From Sophora flavescens (lineage: Eukaryota; Streptophyta; Magnoliopsida; Fabales; Fabaceae), in the NCBI GenBank assembly GCA_030762895.1, contig CM061063.1, positions 102,012,210-102,076,209 on the forward strand: a DNA stretch of 64,000 nucleotides. The letters are read 5' to 3'. The notes under the pieces were generated by a model. It did not search any database. It was given only the letters and a program-made list of their open reading frames with translations, and had not been told where the DNA came from. A program made the position numbers and the translations under genes. The first letter of the stretch is position 1. Every line of letters starts with the position of its first letter. This document shows, one piece after another, positions 44,051 to 55,136 of this stretch.

Positions 44051-45525
44051 TTAAGCTACTAGGCCTCCTATCTTGGCCCATATTCCTATTAGCATTATTT
44101 GGATCTCCACATTGGGTCTGGCCCCATTTGGTGCCCCATTAATTTCGGAATTCAAACCCTCATTCTGCCGTTGACCTAGCCTCCTCTCCAAACTCATTTG
44201 AGATCCAGTCAAAAAGGTTTTCTTGATTTCAGGTTCCTTAATTATGGCCTTTTCCGATTGACTTCCTTCCAACAACCTGGCAGCTTTATGATAGGTCCTA
44301 AAATCTGATCCCACCTTCTCTCTTATCATCTAGTCATTATTGTTATGATTGGCTTGCCTATTTTTAGGAGTATCTTTTATTACTATCACTTGATTCTCCT
44401 TTAGTCCCGCAGTATCCTTCCTATCTCCAGATTTTCCGCCCTGATTTTCCGCAGGTTTCGGATTCTGCACCAACTTCCTTCTAGGTTTCTTTTCCACCAT
44501 CATCCATGGACCAAAACAACCAGGTTCCTCCGGCTCCGCCCCTTTCCCGGCTGAGCATCAGAATCTCCAGTATTTTTTCCTTCTACTTCATTCTCCTTTG
44601 TGGACTTCTGATTTTGTTCTCTGGTCACCGGGCAAGACTCTTTATTGTGACCAAATTTTCCACAGCAAAAACAAACCATGTGGATCCCCTCATACTCAAC
44701 ATTGAAAATTTCTCCATCCATCTCAAAACAAGGGACCAGAGGCTTATCAAGGTCAACTTCTACACATATCCTTGCAAATTTCTCTCTAACCTGCATCTCT
44801 GTATTGGTATCAATCTTCGAAGTCATACCAATCAAATTGCCAACCTCAAAAAAGGTTTTGTGATCATAATACTCCATCGTCAGCCATGGAAACCTAATCC
44901 AAACTGCAAGTTTGTTAATCTTGGCCGCAAAAGGATTGAAATTAGGTTCCCAGGCTCGCACAGCCAGGTAGTGATCAAATATAAGCCATGGACCTCCAGT
45001 AAGAGCAAAGTTATAGTCCTCCATATTATTAAATCTAACAAAGAAATAATCATTCCCCACATCAATGATCTGAACTATTGCACTCCTAGCCCAAGCTTGC
45101 TCAATCTTCTTCTTTAGGATAGGGAAACTTAGACGTTTCCCTACCAGTTTCACAATCAACGTGCTCTTCCATGGACGCTGGAGTCTCTTCCTTTCTCTGT
45201 CTGAAATCCTGATTACCGGGATCCCTTTTTCATTATACGATACTTCGTAGTCATCCTTGAAGAAAGCCATAATTTCCTGATCCTCCTCATCGTCACCATG
45301 TCCCCCGTTTCCACTCTTATGCCCATTAAAGGCCCCTTTCAAGGTTTGGGCATAAGATTTCTTTTCATCATCCTCCTCATTCATCCAATCTTCCTCTCTA
45401 TGTTTGATAGAACTATCCCCAGAGAACTCTCCCTCCCGTTTTCAGAACTTTTTTTTACTCTGATCCAGCTGGTTAGACTCCTCCACTGATATCTCTGCCG
45501 CCTCCTTTCCGTTAGAGCTCTCCAT
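44051..45525 (-). pseudogene. LINE ORF1 (DUF4283-type RNA-binding protein with zinc knuckle)
   Basis: It starts at ATG 45525 on the minus strand (MESSNGKEAAEIS), with one in-frame TGA at 45444-45442. The main open frame 45384-44500 has a DUF4283-like domain (WKSTLIVKLVGKRLSFP, then ALTGGPWLIFDHYLAVR and AVWIRFPWL) and a CX2CX4HX4C knuckle (VCFCCGKFGHNKESC). After a shift near 44500, basic sequence continues to about 44051. Such proteins coat LINE RNA. Position before the endonuclease confirms ORF1. 44050-43762 is the inter-ORF spacer. Confidence 0.82.
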
Positions 45526-45589
45526 GGAACTTCTAGGTTCTTGCTTTAAAAGTGCATCAACATTTGGAAAATTAACCACTCTTAATAAA

Positions 45590-46110
45590 GCAATTAACAT
45601 ATATGTAAAAACAGGGATGTTACAACACTACTCCTCTTACATAAATTTCGTCCTCGAAATTTACTTACATTCCGAAAAGAAACGGGTAGAGTTCCTTCAT
45701 TTTTGTTTCCAGTTCCCAAATTGCACCTTCAGCTATCTCCTCCCAAATCACCATGACTAAAGGAATTTGTTTACCTCAAAGGTCTGCGACCTTTCTATCA
45801 CTATCTTAATAGGAAAGGTCTAAAAAAAAAGTCAAGTTATCTTTTAACCGCATCGTGTCAGGCTCGATTATGTGAGACGGGTCAGGAGCATACTTTCTAA
45901 GCTGTGACACATGAAAGACATTATGAAGGTTTGAGAGAAGAGATGGCAATGCAATTTGGTAGGCTACTGAACCTATCCGACGAAGAATTTGATAGGGTCC
46001 CTAAGAATTTGGGAGTGAGCTTTCTAGATTTTATAATCCTGCCAATCTCAGTCATCGGGTTGACTCTCAGAAGTACCTCATCATCTTCTTGGAATTCCAA
46101 AGGTCTCATT
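45590..46110 (-). pseudogene. Chromovirus-like pol C-terminal fragment with LTR edge
   Basis: Minus strand 46109-45921 encodes RPLEFQEDDEVLLRVNP and KSRKLTPKFLG, the integrase C-terminal region of chromoviruses such as Tekay. Further down, other frames give typical HVSQLRKY-like sequence near 45905 and an FRGRNF-like end at about 45650. TGTAACATCCCTG starting at about 45626 resembles the start of the element's LTR. It is a truncated remnant, next to the 5' end of the LINE. Confidence 0.65.
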
Positions 46111-46534
46111 CTCTTGTCACTCTATAAAAATTTAAAATCAATATCTATATGTATATTAATTTTTAATTTGGTTCTCGTCATTTATTGGCATATAACGTCA
46201 TTTATTGGAGTTAATGTTTATGGACTAAATTAAAAATGATTATCACGTATAAGGACCATAGTGAAAATGATTATCACATATAAGGACCAAAAAATTTTAG
46301 ATTTGATTCCTAGATGTGACAATCGTTTTCAATTTGATCCTATACTTTAACTCCAACAAACGCGCTATAACACTAATGAAGAGCGATGACCAAATTAAAA
46401 AATAATTGTACGTAAAAGAACCAATTTCAAATTTTTTCACGTACGAGGACCAAATTCAAAATCAGTGTCACTATAATGACCAAATGATTCTTTTAACCTT
46501 AATATAAATATCGGCATGTCAAAATTCAATCTCA
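46111..46534. repeat. AT-rich unclassified repeat
   Basis: It contains repeated short phrases such as attatcacgtataaggacca and ggaccaaattcaaaat on both strands, typical of old non-autonomous elements. No ends or target duplication could be fixed and no coding sequence is seen. Confidence 0.35.
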
Positions 46535-46549
46535 AAAAATCCATTTTCA

Positions 46550-46730
46550 CACCCCAAAGGGTTGGTCTAGTGGGCCAAAACAGGTATCTCGTATCTGACA
46601 AGTTACATGCTCGAGCCCCCACTAGTCTCATTGGGGAAAGGTAAATGTAACCCTTTTATAAGTGCTCTTAAAGCCCTAAGGCATTTCATGCCTTAGACTG
46701 GAGCACACTCATCCTATATTTTTCTTAGAC
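46550..46730 (+). mobile_element. SINE (181 bp) with 15-bp target duplications
   Basis: It has tRNA-like pol III promoter boxes: box A in GGTTGGTCTAGTGGG (46560-46574) and box B in TGCTCGAGCCCC (46608-46619), about 35 bp apart. It ends in a T-rich tail (atatttttcttagac). Flanks are AAAAATCCATTTTCA (46535-46549) and AAAAATCCATTTCCA (46731-46745), with one mismatch. The structure fits a plant tRNA-derived SINE; the family is not identified. Confidence 0.75.
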
Positions 46731-46809
46731 AAAAATCCATTTCCATATAAACATGGACACGGGGATACATACAAGACTTATGCACACAAAAAAACATATA
46801 TCATTATTA

Positions 46810-47410
46810 ACATGTATATTATACAAATTTGGAGAGCTAGGAATGCTAAAGTATTCACATATTGAAAGTGGGAGGATTGGCACATTATCAGTAAAATCCA
46901 TCATTTACTTGAAGCTATTAAGCAGGCTTTTGGCACTCAGAATGGTACCAAACAGACTCGTGAAGTTATATGGACCTATCAAATGGATAATGTTCTAAAT
47001 CTTAATGTTGATGGCTGTAACTTTGGAAACCCTTGTAGATCAGGTTTTGGAGGCTTAATCAGAAACATGTTTGGAGATTGGATTATGAGGTTTTCAGGCT
47101 CATGTGGCACCTCTAACAACCTTAATGCTGAACTCTTGGCAATAGCTCATGGTCTTAAACTTGCGTGGGAGCAGGATATGGAAAGCTTATATGTGAATCG
47201 GATTCCTAATCTGCTTTGGATTTGATCGATGAAGAGGTTACTGATTTTCACCCTTATGCTCCTCTGATTCAGCATATTCAGAGGTTCAATTCTCTGTCCT
47301 GGACTTTGTGCTTGCAACATGTGCTTAGTTATGGGAATGCCTATGTGGATTTGCTTGCTAAACAAGGAGTTATTTCAAATCTCTTTCCTTTTTCTGTTGT
47401 TTATGTTTTC
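46810..47410 (+). pseudogene. LINE-type RNase H fragment
   Basis: From about 46815 one frame gives IWRARNAKVF, and 46983-47225 gives LNVDGCNFGNPCRSGFGGLIRN, then FSGSCGTSNNLNAELLAIAHGLKLAW, the RNase H (RVT_3) domain at the end of plant LINE ORF2. After a shift near 47215, 47216-47400 continues with HVLSYGNAYVDLLAKQG. The Asp, Glu and following acidic positions of the family are partly present. It is a 5'-truncated LINE on the plus strand; no RT remains. Confidence 0.8.
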
Positions 47411-47473
47411 CCATTGATAAAAAAATACAAAATCAATATATTATTAACAAAAAAATATATTAATGTTTTATAA

Positions 47474-49023
47474 GTAAGCACAAGAGATTACAGATGTAAT
47501 TCAATGTTATTATTTATTTAATTTTGTGATATCTTCTATATATATATATATGAAAACTTTAAAAATTTATAAAAAGATATAAGCTAAAAGTATTTAGAGT
47601 TAATCTTGAAATGAACATATTAAAATATGAGAAGGGGTTGAATTGTGTTTTATTTGAACTTTTTCAAATATATCTTTTCACAAACAACAAGGAGGAGATG
47701 CTTTTGAAAGCACTATAGACGCATCGCTTGTATGCTTCTAAGAGTTTTTCTAGAACTTAAAACAAAAGTGTTTAAGGTTAACAAATTAAACCCCTCTTAG
47801 CAGCACATATTAGTAAACAAAGGAGAAATAAAGAGCTTAGGGATAAAGATATCCCCTTGGGAGAATTTATCCCGGTTCACTCTAAACCTTGGGCTACGTT
47901 CAATCCTTGACTTCATCAAGATTTTTTACTATAACTGAAACAACTACATGCAAGTATTGTTTTCATACGTAGCCTCTTCAGACTCCTACGAGTATTGTTT
48001 TCACATCTAGTCTCTCCAGGGTCAAACGCAAGTATACTTTATAATAGCCTCTTCATGCTAACAGACGCAGAGAGTTTGTGAAGCTAAATCTTCAAGTTAT
48101 AACTTTGCAAGTCAACCGAGTCACACTAAAAAGTGAATATTAATGAAAGTTGGTATGATAGTAGAAATATCTTCTCTAATAATTACAAATGATTGAATAA
48201 GAAGTATTAATGAAATCATGAAAGAATTTAAGAGCTTTGAATGCACGACTTGTAATAAATATTCGCAAAGGTGTTAACTTCTACAAGTGACTTCAATGTC
48301 TTCTTTATATAGCCATCAAGTAATAAATTCTTGAGAGATATCCTCCTTGGATCAAGGCATTGTTATTTCATCGACTTAATGCCATAGAGTCGTTCTTAAC
48401 TTCCATTTAATGATTATGGTCATTGGAGAGGTTCCTTGTACAAAGAACATACTTCTTTACTTGCTTTATCAGAGTACAGGCGCGGGTAGGAGCACTTGTA
48501 GGTGCTTTTCTGACTTCATGTGGCGCATACTTCCTCTTTTGTACAATAGTGAGATATGACACAGTAAACTAGTTCTGTTGTTATGTGCAAAAGGGATATT
48601 GCAGATGCTTTATGCTTTATCATCGTACTTGGGTCAACATATTTAAATTTTAACTTGATTCCAGTGCATTGACTTAGAGTTATGAGTCTAAAATGTGCTT
48701 TGAGACGCTTGAAGTTGAGTTAGTTTGGTTGCTTTCTGATTCGGACAACTACCACATATATGAGCTTCTCCAGTCATCATTCAGACGCTTGTCTTAATAA
48801 CCACAGCCATATGACAATTCTTCAGACGTGTGGTTCACTTTATGAAATCTCTCTAAAATATATTATTTTATGCACACTTAACACACTTGTTAGTAGATTT
48901 CAAATAGTTAATATAAAATCATTTATCATAAATATTTAGACCCGTCAAATCAAAAGGTAACAAAACTTAGACGCTTGGAGACTTAACGAATCTATGAGGA
49001 GAGAATTATTCTAAGATTGGATC
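47474..49023. other. Degenerate repeat-like sequence without genes
   Basis: AT-rich sequence. From about 47610 to 48950 there is mixed text such as gagaaggggttgaattgtg and tatcccggttcactctaaacc that resembles degraded retrotransposon LTR sequence, but no ends or target duplications could be paired. No coding region is seen. Confidence 0.35.
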
Positions 49024-50489
49024 AACCTAGATGGCCGACTACGAACCAAGGGTTGGTTGACTGCTAAGCATTTCGACCTCATAAGGAGGAGAACTCAAGT
49101 TCGAATCTTCGTGGCAGACACTGTAACACCCTGAATTCCACCATACGTTAATAAATGTTAATGTGCTAGACTTAAATTATATATGCTTGTTCTTGATGTC
49201 TAAGTTCATGTTGGGAAGGTTTAGTCTTAGGAAGGTTCAATTGTCTTAGAGTCCTAGTAACCTGTTTCACCGTTTTGGCCATATCTTGAGTTCTAGATGT
49301 CCGATCGAGATGATATTGGTGGCATTGGAAAGCTAAGAGAATTATACACAAATATTATCTCATGTTTTTTGGTCAAATTCGCCTGTTTCGACCTCGCCCC
49401 ACGAGTCTTTGTTCACCTCGCGAAAAACCAAAATCCAGCTTTGCGCTTTCGGGTTCGCCTCGCGAATTCAACTGATAGAAATTGGTTCTCTGGCTCGCCC
49501 CGTGAATGGGAGTTCACCCCGCGAATACATGCAGAACCAGAAAACTCGATTTAGGTTTTTTTTAAGTCCAAAACGCATTTTGACCAGTTTTTAACCCCTA
49601 AAACACGATCTAAACCCTAGTCTATCACGTCCCAACACTCAGAGCTGCCTCCCTTCTCTTTTTCTCACAATTTCCATCAACCATATCTAGAAAACTCTCT
49701 CTAGGAAACCCGTTCTTGCATCGTTCTTCACCATTCGTTGATAGGAGAACATCGCTGCGAAGACGTGATCATCGTATTCGCTGTTTAAACCTTCAAACAA
49801 GGTAAGATTCCTACACCTCGTCCCTCCCGTTCTTTCCCTTTTGATTTCTTGGTCTAAGAGTCTAATTAAGGTGTTTCCTCATTGTTCTTAAGGTCGTAGA
49901 TAAGTGCTTGTGGGACGAAACCCTAGAGGACCCTCTTTCTTCTTTTGAAACACAAACCGCATACCAGGTAAGGGAGAAGAATAATGTATACACTAGGCTA
50001 GGGAGTAGCGTAAGATGAGGGGTTCCCATAGCCCAGTTTATTGTTGTTATAATGTATTGATGCCATGATCTACCTGGTTGTATGACTGAATTGTTTATAT
50101 GTTTAATTGGATTAATTGGTATGCCTATTTGTTATAATTGTTGAGTTGTTCATGATGTGGTATGCCTATTGAATTGTCTTATGCCATGAGTTTTGGTTGA
50201 ATTGGTATGAATACCCATGATTATGAATGTTGTCGTTATGACATGGATCATGTTGATCACATTGACTGGATATGTTGTAGATGATGATGTTACCGTTATG
50301 TTGAATAAGTTAATAAGACCCTAATCGGATTTAATTAGGACTTTTAGTTAACATAGGAATTAAGGGATTAATTACCCAAAGCTTCATAAGACATGAACTG
50401 TGTTAGTGAGGGGTGAGGTTTCATGTCGAATGTTTTAGTTGAGACCCTAGGATCTGATTTGAGAGAATTAGGGAGCCTAAACTCCAAGA

Positions 50490-50690
50490 ACACGTTGAAT
50501 TCTGCCCATAACAGTATGGCCCTGCCCAGGAGCACAGCCCTGCTGAACAGGGAGCATGACCGTGCTCCCAGTTAAATTTTGGAAGGCAGACCACGTATTG
50601 AGCACGGCCTTGCAGGACAGTGAGCACGATCGTGCTCCACTTAAATGGCAGCACGACCGTGCTTGGGTGAGCACGCCCGTGTTTCCCCTA
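50490..50690. repeat. Cluster of GAGCACGACCGTGCTC-like palindromes in the solo LTR
   Basis: Several imperfect palindromes (GAGCATGACCGTGCTC, GAGCACGATCGTGCTC, AGCACGACCGTGCT, GAGCACGCCCGTGTT) occur within 200 bp of an otherwise AT-rich LTR. Function is unknown; similar motifs are known from chromovirus LTRs. Confidence 0.7.
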
Positions 50691-51739
50691 CTGGTCAGAA
50701 CCTGAAACTAATGAATTACAGGGGTGTTTCATCCCGATTATCCCCAGATGAAGTAATAATACACTAATCGAGTGATCACAAGTTCATTAACTTAATTAAA
50801 GAATAATTAAGATAACAAAGAGTAATAAGCTGGTTAAGCAGGTACCCGATGGGTTACCGCACGTTGTTACGCTTTGGTGCTTTTTGGCCAAAGTGACCTC
50901 GATGCTTTTTGGTCGATGTGTTGTTACGTTGGACTTTGGTGCTTTTTGGTCAAGGGGACCATGACCCCACGGTTTGGGTCTAAGGTGTTGATGTTGGTGA
51001 TAAGTCTTGGGTGTTTATTGGCCCAAGCAAAGGAGGTGGTTGCCTTGTGTGTTGTTGTGCTCGCGCATTCATACGTTGAAGTTGATTAGTGAGGGATGTT
51101 CAACAAAGTGGAGGTCGTCCAAGTTATGATGATTTGACCCAAGTCTCGGGTGGTTCACCCAAGGTTTGGTGGACCGTGTGCCCCCGAGGTGGCATATCCA
51201 GTTATGATACGTCGGCTATCCAAGGGGTTCCTCCATGGTTTGGGGAACTGCCGGTGTTGGTTGTTTTTGGCCAATACTGATATGTAACTCCGAAGTTGAC
51301 TTCCTGAGTTAGTTGAATCCACACGCATTGATGGAGTAGTGGAGTAGGGTTGTGCTGCACTGCATAGCATATGTTGGATAATTAACATGCTGTTATGATA
51401 TTATATGATGATGTATATATATTGTATATTGTGAAATTGCTATGTCACGCTATGATGTATGTTCATCTTATCCCCTATTCCCATGTCGTTGTGTTTACAT
51501 GATTTCTTACCCCCTGTTTTCCAGTTTCCGTTGTTGCATGTATTTCCTTATGCAGAGGACAATAAGCAGCAAGCTGAGGAGTGACTCTGAGGAGCCGCGA
51601 CTCTAGTTAGAATGCTTAGTTATAGTTGTTAGTTTTGTTAGTTATTTCAATTTGTTTCCGTGATGTATCCGGGTTTTTGGGTATGCCAGCTCTGTATGCA
51701 CTAGTGGAAAATATACATTAGACGGTAAAGGTTTACGTC

Positions 51740-51995
51740 AGTTAACCAAAAGCTAGACGTTAAAAAGGAGGCGGTGGCAGTTTTTTAAATATCAGACTTT
51801 ATTAATTCAATTTTAACGTCAGTTGTTTTAATGACTGATGTTAAAAGTGAAGTGACTCACTTTTAACGTCAGTTCAATAAAGAACTGACGTTAAAAGTGA
51901 ACATTTTAACGTCAGTTCGATAAAGAACTGACGTTAGAAGTAAGTCTCTTCACTTTTAACGTCAGTCCCTACATCAACGGACGTTAAAAGTTATT
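51740..51995. repeat. CACTA left subterminal inverted-repeat cluster
   Basis: At least seven TTTTAACGTCAG or CTGACGTTAAAA motifs occur, mostly paired as hairpins with short AATAAAG-like loops. They start about 40 bp from the terminus. Confidence 0.88.
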
Positions 51996-52499
51996 TTAAT
52001 AATTTTTTTATCTAGTATACGATTCCTTCCGCATTGCCTTCCTCAAAGTTTCAGTTTCACATGAATTGCTTTGATGTTTTGTGTTTCTGTTTTGAAAACT
52101 AAAATATATGTGCGAAGTATAAGTTGAATCATAACCCAAACCGGATCTCATTCATGAAGTGTAATACACACTGATCGATACAGAAGATTGAAAGGGTTTA
52201 AAATCCTATAAAAAGTTACATTGAAAGGGTTTAAAATCCTAAACATTAAAGCTACATCCCATCAAAGAGTTTTATGAAATATATGCCAAAGGGAAAACTA
52301 TATATACTCCGAAGACCTCAGAAAACTGGGGGGCATGAGAGAGCTCAAGAGAGAGGCAAAAACAGGTGCACTAGATCTGTTTCAAGCAAAGGCAGTGGTT
52401 CCAGAGACTTCCAAGACGGTCACTTGCTGCCAAAGCTGAGGTTTTGGAACTGTGACCCCCGAGCACCTGATTAGCCCTCCAAGACTGATTCTCCGGAAG

Positions 52500-52860
52500 G
52501 TGATAAGGTGAGCAACTCACATAATGTAATTTACTCAGACTTATCACCCATGTAATGTAATTTACTCAAACTCAGAAGTTGTTTGACCATTAAGACAAAG
52601 ACCTTTGAGTCTAGGAATAGGAAGAAAGAGTGATGAAGTTAATCTCCACGGCAGAGCCATATTGTGAAGCAGAAAATTAAAAGGATGGAAGGAAGCTATT
52701 TATAGGAGCAGGGGATGAAGTTACTAAGCTATTCTGATTTTATTGAAAACTTACCTATAAACTTAATGCTCATTAAGAGGATTGAGTTACAAGGTGCATG
52801 GGTAAGTAGCACAGTACAGTCAAAGGAATGAATGTTTTTGCAGATATCTATACACTTTTA
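52500..52860 (-). other. Possible captured gene fragment, copy 1
   Basis: On the minus strand a TATA-like CTATAAATAG (52705-52696) lies about 40 bp before ATG 52660, which opens a 32-codon frame (starts MALPWRLTSSLFLPIPRLKG, ends at TAA 52564-52562). The short N-terminus is hydrophobic and basic with Ser, resembling an organelle-targeting leader. The same block occurs at 53690-54025. CACTA elements are known to capture host gene pieces. No known protein is recognised, so capture is inference. Confidence 0.35.
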
Positions 52861-53160
52861 ACGTCAGCTTTTTAAAAAAACTGACGTTAAAAGTGTTTTT
52901 AAATAAAAAATATTAATTGTTAACGTCAGTTTTTTATACAACTGACGTTAAAAGTTTGATTTTTACTTCAGTTAAATAAATAGCTGACGTAAATAATCCT
53001 ATATATTATAAATATGCAAAATGAATATTGGAAATAATGTAATTAATATACGGGAACTTGGCAGTCATCAATTAAGTTGACGTTAAAAATGAGATGGTGG
53101 GTAAACTATTTGCGTCAGTTCTATAAATAACTGACGTAAATAATTATGAAACTCATTTCA
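52855..53160. repeat. Internal CTGACGTTAAAA hairpin cluster
   Basis: Paired TTTTAACGTCAG / CTGACGTTAAAA and TTACGTCAG motifs occur around 52855, 52920, 52970, 53075 and 53110, separating the two copies of the duplicated block. Confidence 0.82.
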
Positions 53161-53689
53161 TTGGTTGTCATGTCCCTGTTGTCCCTCTTAACGCAGATCA
53201 CTCCATATAGTACTGCAGTTTATTTCTAAACCTTTTTTTTATACGAGTTTATTTTTAATTTTTATTAATTAGCTTGAATTAGTAAACAAATTATTGTGCA
53301 AATTAAAATAAATAAACACTTAACATAAAACAAGTTATATGTATAATCAAATCGTATGACATTGAAGCGATTCATAAGTTAAAATTACATGATTAAAAGA
53401 TAAAAAATTTCTGCAACATAGCCCTAAAATATAAAAAAGTTCCTGCATCAACATCATTTTCTTCTAAGTCCTGTCATCAGAAACTCCAATGGATGCATCA
53501 CCTCCCTCACTTGAATTCCAAGATGCAAAGTAAATCCTCAGTCACTAGCAGCGAAAGCAAAGTGAAATGGATCTTTTCATCTTTCTTCTTCAGTGGAGTT
53601 CCTTGATGCATCATCTTGAATCCACAATCACTTGCTTCCAAAGCAAAGTGAAAGGGATGACGGGGATGAAATAAAGTGAGAGAATCACA

Positions 53690-54025
53690 TTACGTGATTC
53701 ACCCAACCTTAATATCCATGCAATGTAATTTACTCAAACTCAGAAGTTGTTTGACCATTAAGACAAAGACCTTTGAGTCTAGGAATAGGAAGAAAGAGTG
53801 ATGAAGTTAATCTCCACGGCAGAGCCATATTGTGAAGCAGAAAATTAATTAAAAGGAGATGGAAGCTAGGAAGCTATTTATAGGAGCAAGTGGATGAAGT
53901 TACTAAGTTATTCCGATTTTCTTGAAAACTTATCTATAAACTTAATGCTCATTAAGAGGATTAGGTACAAAGGTGAATGGGTAAGTAGCACAGTAGTCAA
54001 GGGAATGAATGTTTTTGCAGAAACT
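53690..54025 (-). other. Possible captured gene fragment, copy 2
   Basis: Direct duplicate of the block at 52555-52860. Minus-strand TATA-like CTATAAATAG at 53883-53874; ATG at 53828; the same 32-codon frame ends at 53730. The minus-strand downstream sequences of the two copies diverge after this frame but share a TTTGG-AGCAAGTGA segment (near 52430 and 53635), consistent with a following common segment. Confidence 0.35.
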
Positions 54026-54265
54026 AATAAACCTTTAACGTCCGTTGTGTAATACAACTGACGTAAGAAGTTGTGAGTGTTTTTAACGTCAGTTTCTTAA
54101 TACAACTTACGTTAAATATATGACCTTTAACGCCGCTTATTACTAACAACTGACGTAATAAGTGTGAGAGTGTTTAACGTCAGTTTATTAAGACAACTGA
54201 CGTTAAATATATGATCTTCAACGTCAGGTTTTACCAAAAACTGACGTAAAATGTTGTTTTATTTT
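54025..54265. repeat. Third CACTA hairpin cluster
   Basis: TTTAACGTC, CAACTGACGTA and related motifs are paired at 54033-54064, 54078-54120, 54125-54155, 54170-54205 and 54215-54252. Confidence 0.82.
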
Positions 54266-54269
54266 AATT

Positions 54270-54600
54270 ATAACGTTTACCCCCGCGCGCCTCCTCCACT
54301 TCTCTACGTCCTTTCTCTTTTTATCACGCTCAACCCTCACTCTCGCTCTCACTCTGCCCTAATCGCGAGCTCATCTCCACCGCAACCACCGCGAGGGCTT
54401 CTTGGTCACCACCGTGAGGTACACTCTTAACCCCTAACTCTGTCTTTCCCGCTCCTTCTTTGCAATAACTTGACATCTCTCTTTCCCCTGGCCTTCCCCA
54501 CGCACTAACTCTCCTTGTCCCTCTGCTCTCAGTAACCACATCGAACGTTGGCCACCACTCGAGCTTCCCCCCCACCACCACGCGAGCGCCAATTTCTGGT
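54270..54600 (+). promoter_or_regulatory. GC-rich probable 5' untranslated exons of the CACTA gene
   Basis: A sharp shift to C-rich, pyrimidine-rich sequence directly after the hairpin cluster looks like a transcription-start region. Candidate splice donors are GTGAGGTACAC (about 54414) and TGGTGAGTC (about 54598). No TATA box was identified with confidence. The first coding exon and its ATG are not located. Confidence 0.4.
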
Positions 54601-54666
54601 GAGTCTTTAATTAGGGCACATTTTTTTATTCACGGTTTTGAGTGCATGCATGTTGCTCTGCTGGTT

Positions 54667-54836
54667 TGAAACTGTAGTCTCAGTAGTTGAAACTTGAAAT
54701 TGTGAGTTTGAGTTGTTTGGAATGTCTCTATTTTTGGTTTTGAGTGTATGTTGAAACTGTAGTCTCAGTAGTTGTAACTTTAAACCGTGAGTTTGAGTTG
54801 TTTGGAATGTCTCTATTTTTGGTTTTGAGTGCATGT
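54667..54836 (+). repeat. 85-bp tandem duplication
   Basis: Two copies begin TGAAACTGTAGTCTCAGTAG (54667 and 54752) with a few differences, in a presumed intron of the CACTA gene. Confidence 0.88.
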
Positions 54837-54854
54837 TGCTCTGCTGGTTGATCT

Positions 54855-54962
54855 GTCACGGCCGTGATGCTCATCACGGCTGAGGCCGTGATCGTTCCGC
54901 CTATGAGGGTCTGGTTCGATTGGCACGTTACGGCCGTGATGGACATCACGGCCGGCCGTGAC
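54855..54962. repeat. CACGGCCGTG palindrome cluster
   Basis: TCACGGCCGTGA (54856-54867) is a perfect 12-bp palindrome, followed by ATCACGGC, GGCCGTGAT, TTACGGCCGTGATG and CATCACGGCCGGCCGTGA up to 54962. GC content is far above its surroundings. Confidence 0.8.
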
Positions 54963-55136
54963 TCGAGTGCTTGGCAATCTTCAAAAACTATAGTTTTCAA
55001 TCTCCCGTATTGTCCTTATATTGGATATATAGATGTTTTGTATATCTACAGGACCTATCTAGTTATTTTTATTTATACTTTTGTATTTATTTTGAGTTAT
55101 AACCTATGTTAATACATATATATTGTTTTTGAACAG

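Noticed and set aside
44500..45117. 203-codon plus-strand frame at 44506-45117
   Set aside because: It is antisense to the LINE ORF1 with its DUF4283-like domain and zinc knuckle.
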